Origin: Anaerohalosphaera lusitana
GTDB taxonomy: Bacteria; Planctomycetota; Phycisphaerae; Sedimentisphaerales; Anaerohalosphaeraceae
DNA: 64,000 nucleotides
Direction of reading: 5' to 3'
NCBI RefSeq assembly: GCF_002007645.1
Contig: NZ_CP019791.1
Location: 2,666,001 to 2,730,000, forward strand
Shown: positions 49,097-57,448 of the stretch, in pieces
How the letters are laid out: each line of letters opens with the position of its first letter
Position numbering within the stretch: the stretch's first letter is position 1
Notes under the pieces: generated by a model
Told to the model about the DNA's origin: nothing
The model's database searches: none
Seen by the model: only the letters and a program-made list of their open reading frames with translations
Position numbers and translations under genes: made by a program

Positions 49097-51703
49097 ATGA
49101 AAAGATTTATGTTGTTGTTAGCAATTGTATGTTTGGCCGGTACGACCGTTATGGCGAATACGGTCGCCTACTGGCGATTTGAAGATGGTGCGGCCGGTGA
49201 ACAGGTCCTGCATGGTGCAGGCAGTGGTGCGTTCGCTGCAGATATTTTGGATGTATCGGGTAACGGCAATGATCTGTCAGTTTGGGATGACACGGCGTTT
49301 GGCTACCGCGATTCAGTGGCCTACGCTACCGTTGCCCAAACCGGTGCTGCAAATGCCCTCTGTCTTAAGAACACAAATGGTGTTCCGGGTATGTTCACTG
49401 AGACAGGTTCACAGATCAGCACGATGGCTCCGGCACAGTTCACCATCGAAGCTACTTTCAAGCTTGAAAATGGTGGATTTCGCTGCATCATAGGCCGTGA
49501 CAGTCAAGGGACAGCGGATGAAAACGGCGACCTTGCAGCTTTGTACTTCCAGGCTCTGCCAGATAATGCATTGGCCATCAAGTTCTGTGACCAGGACGGA
49601 TACTGGCACCAGGCAGTTTCGGCGACAGGTATTTTCCAGTCGTATGATTTTGCCTCTAACCCCAATGGCGACGGGATCCCCTGGTACAGCATGACTGCAG
49701 TTAGCGACGGTCAGACTCTGTCTCTGTATCTGCTCGAGCATGGCACAGATTACGACTATCGTTTGATCGCTCAGACTGATCTGACAGAAAGCGGCAGTAC
49801 GAATACTGCACTTACCGCAGGTGCCGGTGACGGTGGTGACTGGGATGCCGGTAACTGGACAGTTGCACGCGGTCTGTATGGAGGCGGACACGGTGACCGT
49901 GCATGGGGATACATGGACGAGATCCGCATTTCGGATTCGGCTTTGAACCCAACCGAGTTCCTGGCAAGGCCTGCAGGCTTCACGAATGCAGTATCGCCGG
50001 CACGCGATGTATTCCTGTCTACGACCACCTCAGCCACTTATTCGTGGACCGTTGATATCCCACAGGATTCACAATTTGACCGCTATGAGGTATATGTTGC
50101 AGATAACTACGCGGATCTGGCACAGGACACGCCCACAACTTATCTGCACAAATCTGCGGCAATTACAGATGTGGCCACGACCACTTACACCTGGTCCGGT
50201 CCTTATGATTACAACAACGACTACTTCTATCGAATCGATGCTGTAACATATGACCCCAACTATGCGGACGGAACTGCTGTGTATGATTCTACAACTGTAC
50301 ATCCTGGAACTATCAATCGTTTCTTTGGGCCAAGAGCCTGTCCGGATGTAGGTATTTCAGGTGACGTGACTAACGTGCCCGACGCAACAGATCACAGCTA
50401 CACACCGCAGGATGCTGTCTTTATAGCACCCATTACTCGCGGTACAGTCGGTGTCAAGGAAATTACGTGGTACAAGGTAGTCGGTGAGCAGGACAACTTC
50501 GAAACTCCTGATCCCAATGACCCTGCCGACATTATGATAGCCAATGTACCTGGTGATACTGAAGTCACCTATAGTCCTGATGTGACAAATGCAACTGAAA
50601 CAACGCTGACCATTGTTGCTGCCGACAGAGCGGACAATGGCGACTACTACGCATATGTCAAGCTGCTTGACCCAATGGGCAACGGCGATGGCTGTTATGA
50701 CCTTTCGCCTACAGCAAATGTCTTTGCTCACGGCGGTGCAAGTGCATCTACTGACTACCTGGTTCACCGTTATGGTTTCGACGGCGATGCCACGGACTCT
50801 ATCAGTGGTGCACACGGTACAGTAGTCGATAACGGCGATGTGAACTATTCGTTCACTGACGGCAAGATTGTACTCAACAATAGCGGCCTGACCTCTGGTC
50901 CTGTTGAAACGGTTACTGATCCTGCTGATCCCGAGGCCACACGTGACATGCTTTTGCCTGTACAGGGTGCTTACGTAGATCTGCCAAACGGTATTGTTTC
51001 TGCTTTGGGCAAGAGCGCTACTGTCATGGTATGGTTCACATATGATGCTGCTGACACAGGTAACTGGCCACGTGTATTCGACATGGGTACATCTACCGGA
51101 GGCGAAGATTTCGCAACCGGCCTTGATGGCGTCGAGGAGATAAATGGCGAATACTACCTGGCTGATGCACCTGATTCGCAGGAATATATAATGATGAGCC
51201 CGAAGGTTGACGCTGGACCCGCATGGCGGTTTGAGACAGTTCTTAATGGCGGCAGCACCAGCCGAGTAACTCAAAACCCCGACAACTCAGGAGTCGCAGG
51301 TGGTCAGCAGGCTTGCGTTGCATGTACTTTTGACGGTGCAGCCGGCATCCAGAAGCTGTATTACAACGGTATGGAAGTTGCCGAAGACAGTGACTTCTTT
51401 GTAACTCTTGCTGACATCATGGACGTGAACAACTGGATCGGTCGTTCTCAGTTCAACGACGCTATGTTCAGCGGTTCGATCGATGAGTTCCGTATTTATA
51501 ATTTGGCGTTGACCGGCCCATGGGTTGAAGCTTATTACGAGCTTGGCCCAGATGCCTACAATGTCACACCTAACCCATGTGTTGAAGAATTGGGTCAAAT
51601 GGACTTCAACGATGACTGTAACGTAGATATGGCTGACTTCGCTGAATTTGCTGCAGAATGGCTGCATTGCGGCCGTCTCGATACAGTTGATTGTCAACTG
51701 TAG
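49097..51703 (+). CDS. Secreted two-LamG protein with dockerin-like tail
   Basis: The start at ATG 49097 has AGGAGA upstream. The 868-aa protein has a signal peptide, a LamG module (about 20-290) closely related to the previous gene, a Fn3/Ig-like middle (about 295-555; WTVDIPQDSQFDRYEVYVAD, ADRADNGDYYAYVKL), and a second, different LamG domain (about 560-815). A dockerin-like repeat with Cys-rich ends follows (MDFNDDCNVDMADFAEFAAEW). No catalytic motif is seen. It probably binds polysaccharide at the surface or in a complex. A terminator follows. Confidence 0.85.
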   Translation: MKRFMLLLAIVCLAGTTVMANTVAYWRFEDGAAGEQVLHGAGSGAFAADILDVSGNGNDLSVWDDTAFGYRDSVAYATVAQTGAANALCLKNTNGVPGMFTETGSQISTMAPAQFTIEATFKLENGGFRCIIGRDSQGTADENGDLAALYFQALPDNALAIKFCDQDGYWHQAVSATGIFQSYDFASNPNGDGIPWYSMTAVSDGQTLSLYLLEHGTDYDYRLIAQTDLTESGSTNTALTAGAGDGGDWDAGNWTVARGLYGGGHGDRAWGYMDEIRISDSALNPTEFLARPAGFTNAVSPARDVFLSTTTSATYSWTVDIPQDSQFDRYEVYVADNYADLAQDTPTTYLHKSAAITDVATTTYTWSGPYDYNNDYFYRIDAVTYDPNYADGTAVYDSTTVHPGTINRFFGPRACPDVGISGDVTNVPDATDHSYTPQDAVFIAPITRGTVGVKEITWYKVVGEQDNFETPDPNDPADIMIANVPGDTEVTYSPDVTNATETTLTIVAADRADNGDYYAYVKLLDPMGNGDGCYDLSPTANVFAHGGASASTDYLVHRYGFDGDATDSISGAHGTVVDNGDVNYSFTDGKIVLNNSGLTSGPVETVTDPADPEATRDMLLPVQGAYVDLPNGIVSALGKSATVMVWFTYDAADTGNWPRVFDMGTSTGGEDFATGLDGVEEINGEYYLADAPDSQEYIMMSPKVDAGPAWRFETVLNGGSTSRVTQNPDNSGVAGGQQACVACTFDGAAGIQKLYYNGMEVAEDSDFFVTLADIMDVNNWIGRSQFNDAMFSGSIDEFRIYNLALTGPWVEAYYELGPDAYNVTPNPCVEELGQMDFNDDCNVDMADFAEFAAEWLHCGRLDTVDCQL

Positions 51704-51731
51704 TATGTAGGATTACTTGATTAAGATGGAC

Positions 51732-51766
51732 GGGGGTTGTGCCGACTCCGGTGCAACCCCCATTTT
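51732..51766 (+). terminator. Rho-independent terminator after the LamG/dockerin gene
   Basis: GGGGGTTG (51732-51739) pairs with CAACCCCC (51754-51761), and the loop can pair further. ATTTTA follows. It separates the binding-protein genes from the enzyme genes. Confidence 0.75.
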
Positions 51767-51876
51767 AACAGAGGTCAAGATGGACCAGGGTAATCGATCG
51801 TTGTTGGTAGAAATTGATTGTGCAGGTTGGTCTGGGTGCAAATAGCAGTTTTACTGAATTAAAAGATGGATGAATA

Positions 51877-54800
51877 ATGAGTACTAATAAATTTGTTTTG
51901 TTTTATATAGGTTCTATCTTTGTGGTTTTGTTTTTCTGCGGCGGTTTGGTACATGCTGAGCCAACTTATACGAATCCTGTGATACCGGCAGTAGGGCCGG
52001 CAGATCCTACCATCATTTTGCACGACGGCATTTACTACATGTATCCAACGGGGGATAATGTCAGATTTAATGCTTATACTTCATATGACTTAGTGCACTG
52101 GAATTTTGCAGGAGAGGTTTTTCAGCCGCCGTACGGAGTGGCCTGGGCTCCCGATGTTTTTTACCACCAGGCTGACGGTAAATTTTACATGTGGTACACC
52201 TCTGACTGGCATATCGGCCTTGCGATAGCGGACAACCCTTTAGGGCCGTTTATCGATCAGGGTATACGACTTACCGGTTACATCGACGCGCATGTTTTCC
52301 AGGACGACGATGGGCGGTGTTATTTGTACTACACGGATCTGGGCCATATCTATGTTCATCCGATGGACGGCCCAGCTTTTCTGACTGGAACTCCTCGTGT
52401 TATTCTAGAGCCAAGTCAGGATTGGGAGATGCGTACCGGAAGGGTAAATGAAGGACCCTGGATGATGAAACATAATGGTTTGTACTATCTCCTGTATTCG
52501 GGAAGCGCGGCCGATTCAGCGGATTATGCAATTGGTTATGCTACGGCTACAAGTCCAATGGGTCCATTTACCAAATACCCAGGCAATCCGATAATACATG
52601 GCGGCGGAGGAGTACATGGTCCCGGCCATGGAGCTGTAACGAGGGATGCTGCGGGCAACATGTGGCATATTTACCATCAGAAGGTGAACCCCGAACTGAG
52701 TTATGAACGTTTTGTTTGCATTGACCCCATGTGGTTTGACAGGAACGGTGTTTTGCACAGCAGGGCTACCCGCGGAATTGAATTACCTGCACCGGCGAAC
52801 GAAGTTGATCCGAAAATCAGTGCCTACTGGCGGTTTGAGGGTGGTCCCGCTGGAGCTCAGGTGCCAAACCCCAATCCGGGTGGGATTTTTCATTTGTCAG
52901 TTACAGACAGTTCGGGGAATGGAAATGAATTGTCTGTATGGGATCAGGGCAATGGAGGTTATGTGTTCCGTCCGCAAGTACCATCTTCTCTGGTTACACA
53001 GACCGAGGCTGCAAACCATTTCAGCGTAAAAAACTCTGGCAGCTTCCCAGGTATGTGGACAAGTCCTTATGATCTGGTTAGTCGTATTTCTCCGGCTGCG
53101 TTCACTGTAGAAGCAACATTTAAACTTGAAAATGGAGGCTTCAGAACATTGATTGGCAGAGACAGTTGGGGATCCAATACCGCTGGAGATAATCCTAATG
53201 CCGATTTCGCTGCCTTGTACTTGCAGGCTGATCCGGACAACCGCCTTGCGATAAAGTTCTGCGATGTCGCGGGTTACTGGCACGATGCAACTTCTGAGGT
53301 AAATGTTTTTGAATCATTCGATTTCGGTGCTGACCCCGATGGAAACGGGGTGCCCTGGTATAGTGTTGCGGCCGTAAGTGATGGTTCGACTCTGTCGCTG
53401 TACTTGCTCGATCATAATCACAGTGAGTCTGGATATCAGTTGATCGCCCAGACGGATATGACAGCAGTCAATCCCAGCCCGAATACCGCATTGACTGCAG
53501 GTGGAGGCGATGGGCCTGATTGGAATGCCGGAAGCTGGACAGTTGGGCGTGGACTCTATGCTGGAGGTCATGGTGACCGTGCATGGGGATATCTGGACGA
53601 GGTCAGGATCAGTCGTGTGGCTTTGAACGAAACTGAATTTCTTTTCAGCGATCCGAATATCGACACAGTAGCTTACTGGCGGTTCGAAGAGGGCACTATC
53701 GGCACACGCGTCCCACACGGTGGTCTGCCTAATGGCGAATATTATCCGAGCGTTTTGGATATGTCCGGAAACGGCAACCATCTATCTGTATGGTCCGAAA
53801 CACTGGGAGCTTATTTATATCGAAACGATGTGCCGCTTGAGACTGTTCCACAAACACAAGCCAGCAATCAGGTAAGTGTGATGAATGTTGACGGTTTACC
53901 CGGCATGTTCACGTCTTCAGATGACGCTCAGCCCACAGGTGTTGCCATTGATGACTGGCAGCCGCTGGACTTTACCATCGAAGCGTCCTTCAAGCCTCAG
54001 GATGGTGGTCATCGCACTATCGTAGGCCGCGATGGCCTCGGTGTCACCTATGCTGATTATAAGCTCGCTTCATTGTACTTGCAGCTCCAGCCGGATGATA
54101 GTGTCGCGATTAAGTTTGCCGACGTCTCGGGTTTCTGGCATGAAGCTGTTTCTGAGCCTGGGGTAATCGAATATGACAATGGCGGACATTGGTATCATGC
54201 AGCAGCCGTTTGTGACGGAAAAGAACTCCGTCTTTATCTCAATAATACTGATGCCAAAGCTGGTTATCAACTGGTTGCCCAAACGGATATAGCAGCCTCG
54301 GGCAGTCCCGATCTAAGACTGAGTTCAGATTGGACAGTATTTATCGGCAGTGACTGGCATGGCGGCGGATGGACGGTAGGACGCGGGCTGTTTGACGGTG
54401 GACACGAGGACCGTTTCTTCGGTCACATCGATGAAGTTAGAATCAGTGCAAATGCCTTGGAACCCGAAGAGTTCCTTTTCTATTCTGGCATTGATGTTAG
54501 CCCTGAGAATATTCTGGTTTACGAAGATGGAACCACTTCTAGCGATATGTATTTCGCCCTGACGAGTAAGCCAAGCAACGATGTGGTTGTCACGGTCAGC
54601 GAGCAGAATGGACGCGGCCAGCTCACACTCTCTCCATCGTACATGACTTTCAAGCCAAGTAACTGGAGTACTCCGCAGTCGATCCGGATTGCCGCAGTTG
54701 ACGATCTTGACCTGGAGAATGCCATGCATACCGTGCCCCTGGCAATTACATTTTTCAGCTCTGATCCGCAGTATGATGAACTTATCATCGATCCGGTAAT

Positions 54801-54963
54801 GGTTACAGTAGCTGATAACGAGTGCGGTGCATGGGGTTATGCCTCTGGTGATTTCAACAGAGACTGCGTGGTGGATATCAACGATTTGGCTGAAATGGCT
54901 CAATACTGGCTTACATGTTCCGAACAGGGACAAAGCGGATGCAGCGATTTCAGCAGTAACTAA
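51877..54963 (+). CDS. Secreted GH43 glycosidase with two LamG modules, a Calx-beta-like domain and dockerin-like tail
   Basis: The 1028-aa protein has a signal peptide (about 1-27) and a complete GH43 catalytic propeller (about 28-310). The expected triad is visible: base D43 (GPADPTI), pKa-modulating D137 (GYIDAHVF) and acid E192 (VNEGPWM). Two LamG modules of the local type follow (about 315-585 and 590-865), then a Calx-beta-like domain (about 870-985) and a dockerin-like repeat (GDFNRDCVVDINDLAEMAQYW). GH43 enzymes usually release arabinose, xylose or galactose from side chains. The ribosome-binding site is weak. Confidence 0.88.
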   Translation: MSTNKFVLFYIGSIFVVLFFCGGLVHAEPTYTNPVIPAVGPADPTIILHDGIYYMYPTGDNVRFNAYTSYDLVHWNFAGEVFQPPYGVAWAPDVFYHQADGKFYMWYTSDWHIGLAIADNPLGPFIDQGIRLTGYIDAHVFQDDDGRCYLYYTDLGHIYVHPMDGPAFLTGTPRVILEPSQDWEMRTGRVNEGPWMMKHNGLYYLLYSGSAADSADYAIGYATATSPMGPFTKYPGNPIIHGGGGVHGPGHGAVTRDAAGNMWHIYHQKVNPELSYERFVCIDPMWFDRNGVLHSRATRGIELPAPANEVDPKISAYWRFEGGPAGAQVPNPNPGGIFHLSVTDSSGNGNELSVWDQGNGGYVFRPQVPSSLVTQTEAANHFSVKNSGSFPGMWTSPYDLVSRISPAAFTVEATFKLENGGFRTLIGRDSWGSNTAGDNPNADFAALYLQADPDNRLAIKFCDVAGYWHDATSEVNVFESFDFGADPDGNGVPWYSVAAVSDGSTLSLYLLDHNHSESGYQLIAQTDMTAVNPSPNTALTAGGGDGPDWNAGSWTVGRGLYAGGHGDRAWGYLDEVRISRVALNETEFLFSDPNIDTVAYWRFEEGTIGTRVPHGGLPNGEYYPSVLDMSGNGNHLSVWSETLGAYLYRNDVPLETVPQTQASNQVSVMNVDGLPGMFTSSDDAQPTGVAIDDWQPLDFTIEASFKPQDGGHRTIVGRDGLGVTYADYKLASLYLQLQPDDSVAIKFADVSGFWHEAVSEPGVIEYDNGGHWYHAAAVCDGKELRLYLNNTDAKAGYQLVAQTDIAASGSPDLRLSSDWTVFIGSDWHGGGWTVGRGLFDGGHEDRFFGHIDEVRISANALEPEEFLFYSGIDVSPENILVYEDGTTSSDMYFALTSKPSNDVVVTVSEQNGRGQLTLSPSYMTFKPSNWSTPQSIRIAAVDDLDLENAMHTVPLAITFFSSDPQYDELIIDPVMVTVADNECGAWGYASGDFNRDCVVDINDLAEMAQYWLTCSEQGQSGCSDFSSN

Positions 54964-54998
54964 ACTTTCACCGCAAGATTTGATCAAGGGATGATAAA

Positions 54999-57398
54999 AT
55001 GAAGCGAAATATCTATATACTGATCGTGCCGATAGTTCTGCTCTTTTGCATGGCTGATATTTCTCTCGGCTGGAGTTTGCAGGAAGGTAGGTTGATGACA
55101 CGTTGGGCGTATGAAGTCGATCCGCAGAACACTTTGCCCGAGTATCCGCGCCCACAGATGGTACGCAACGATTGGATGAACCTCAACGGCGTATGGGAAA
55201 TGCAGTTCGGCGATGAGGGCGATCCTGTTCCGGCTGGACAGACACTGTCAGGTGACATTCTGGTTCCTTTCCCCGTCGAATCGGCGATCAGCGGTGTGAT
55301 GCATCACAACGACCGTCTCTGGTATCGCCGCGAATTCCAGGTGCCCTCCGAATGGGACGACCAGCGAGTTCTGCTGCACTTTGGCGCTGTGGACTGGGAA
55401 TCGGGAGTTTACGTTAACGGTAACAGCGTCGGTGTTCACAAGGGCGGATACGACCCGTTTTCGTTTGATGTTACTCCTTATCTGAATAGCACGGGCCCGC
55501 AGGAATTGATCGTTCGTGTTTTCGATCCTACGGATGACGGCGGCTATGCTCGCGGAAAGCAGACGCTTTATCCCGGCGGGATAATGTATACTCCCTGCAC
55601 GGGCATTTGGCAGACAGTCTGGCTCGAACCGGTGCCTCAAATTTCTATTGAGGAATTGAAACTCGTCCCGGATATCGACCGTGAGCTTCTGAAAGTGACG
55701 GGTTTTGTTTCCCAAACAGTTCCAGGCCTGACAGTTGAAGCTACCGCATATGATAACGGCACGGTAGCAGGATCCGTGAGTGGCGCTGCGAATGACGAAT
55801 TGTCACTGACAATGAACAATCCGAAACTGTGGTCGCCAGACAATCCTTTCTTGTACGATCTGACGGTTGTCCTCAAGCAGGGCGATACGGTTATCGATCA
55901 GGTGGACAGCTATTTCGGTATGCGAAAGATATCTGTTGAAGAGGTTGACGGCACAAACCGCCTGATGCTTAACAATGAATATGTCTTCCAGATGGGGCCG
56001 CTGGATCAGGGCTATTGGCCGGACGGCATCTATACGGCGCCCACCGATGACGCGCTGCGCTATGACCTCGAAATGACCAAGGCCTTCGGTTTCAACATGA
56101 CTCGCAAACACATCAAGGTCGAACCGGCTCGCTGGTATTACTGGGCCGACAAACTGGGGCTGATGGTTTGGCAGGATATGCCCAGCGTCAATTCCTATAC
56201 CGGCAATCCACAGCCGATCGACCGGGCACAGTTTAAGACCGAACTGCAGCGAATGGTCCAGTCATATCACAATCATCCGTCGATCATTATGTGGGTGATT
56301 TTCAATGAGTACCAGGGCATGCATGATACAAAGCAGCTTTGCGAAATGGTCAAAAGCATGGACCCGAGCCGACTGGTCAACTCTAACAGCGGCGACAATT
56401 CCAATCATGATCATACGATCGGCGATGTTTTCGACATTCACAACTATCCGCCGCCTGCCGTCCCGCACAGTGATATACAGGCCACAGCATGCGGAGAATA
56501 CGGCGGCATCGGTATGGCGGTTACCGGTCACATGTATGATGAAAATTCCTCCTGGGGCTACGGCAGCAATGTGCAGTCAGGTGAAGAACTGGCCGCACGA
56601 TATGATTCTTACACCCAGATGCTGGCTTCGTTCAACACCAACGATGGCCTCAGTGCTGCCGTTTACACTCAGATCACGGACGTAGAGATAGAAGTAAACG
56701 GACTGATGACCTATGATCGGGCAGTTATTAAAGCCGACCCAGATCTGATCAAGGTGTCGAATAAGCAATACACCCGAACTTATGAAGACATACTTCCCAC
56801 TTCGCAGCAAACACCTCAGAGTTGGCGTTACACGACCAGCGCTCCGGCCAATGACTGGTACACGACAGCATTTGATGACTCCGGTTGGAACGAAGGTCCG
56901 GGCGGTTTCGGTACGAGTATGACCCCGGGTGCTGTTGTCGGGACAGAGTGGAGTACTTCTGATATATGGCTGCGCCGGAATTTCGAAGTCGGAACGCTTA
57001 CGGCTGAAGATATGGAAAAGCTCGTCTGGCGTATTCATCATGATGAGGATGTCGAAGTTTATATCAATGGTGTGTTGGCTTTCTCGGCAGCAGGCTATAC
57101 GACCACTTACATGCCTTTACAGGTAAGTGAAACAGCCAAATCTGCTTTGATTGAAAACGGCATAAACACAATAGCCGTTCACTGTCATCAAACAGGGGGC
57201 GGCCAGTACATCGACGTTGGAATGGCTTTGGAAACAGTTGTTATTCCTGAAGATAATTGCGGCGCCTGGGGTTTTTCTCCCGCCGACCTCAACAAGGACT
57301 GCAGCGTTGACCTCGAAGATATGACGATATTTGCAGCAGATTGGATGGAATGTTCCATGCCCGATCAGGTCGGCTGTATCAATCATGTAAATCCGTAA
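54999..57398 (+). CDS. Secreted GH2 glycosidase with dockerin-like tail
   Basis: The start has AAGGGA upstream. The 799-aa protein has a signal peptide, a GH2 sugar-binding domain (about 35-215; LNGVWEMQFG, HFGAVDWESGVYVNG), an Ig-like domain (about 220-310) and a TIM barrel (about 315-600). The acid/base is E437 (WVIFNEYQG) and the nucleophile E500 (ACGEYGGIG). After the barrel comes a 150-residue jelly-roll-like module (about 605-750; SDIWLRRNFEV, WRIHHDEDVEVYING, AVHCHQTGGGQYIDVG) and a dockerin-like tail (ADLNKDCSVDLEDMTIFAADW). The substrate is likely a beta-galactoside or beta-glucuronide. It is 35 bases behind the GH43 gene. Confidence 0.9.
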   Translation: MKRNIYILIVPIVLLFCMADISLGWSLQEGRLMTRWAYEVDPQNTLPEYPRPQMVRNDWMNLNGVWEMQFGDEGDPVPAGQTLSGDILVPFPVESAISGVMHHNDRLWYRREFQVPSEWDDQRVLLHFGAVDWESGVYVNGNSVGVHKGGYDPFSFDVTPYLNSTGPQELIVRVFDPTDDGGYARGKQTLYPGGIMYTPCTGIWQTVWLEPVPQISIEELKLVPDIDRELLKVTGFVSQTVPGLTVEATAYDNGTVAGSVSGAANDELSLTMNNPKLWSPDNPFLYDLTVVLKQGDTVIDQVDSYFGMRKISVEEVDGTNRLMLNNEYVFQMGPLDQGYWPDGIYTAPTDDALRYDLEMTKAFGFNMTRKHIKVEPARWYYWADKLGLMVWQDMPSVNSYTGNPQPIDRAQFKTELQRMVQSYHNHPSIIMWVIFNEYQGMHDTKQLCEMVKSMDPSRLVNSNSGDNSNHDHTIGDVFDIHNYPPPAVPHSDIQATACGEYGGIGMAVTGHMYDENSSWGYGSNVQSGEELAARYDSYTQMLASFNTNDGLSAAVYTQITDVEIEVNGLMTYDRAVIKADPDLIKVSNKQYTRTYEDILPTSQQTPQSWRYTTSAPANDWYTTAFDDSGWNEGPGGFGTSMTPGAVVGTEWSTSDIWLRRNFEVGTLTAEDMEKLVWRIHHDEDVEVYINGVLAFSAAGYTTTYMPLQVSETAKSALIENGINTIAVHCHQTGGGQYIDVGMALETVVIPEDNCGAWGFSPADLNKDCSVDLEDMTIFAADWMECSMPDQVGCINHVNP

Positions 57399-57448
57399 AG
57401 TAGATCGTATCATAATTCTATACAAACGTTGTTATGGAGAAGCAAAGA

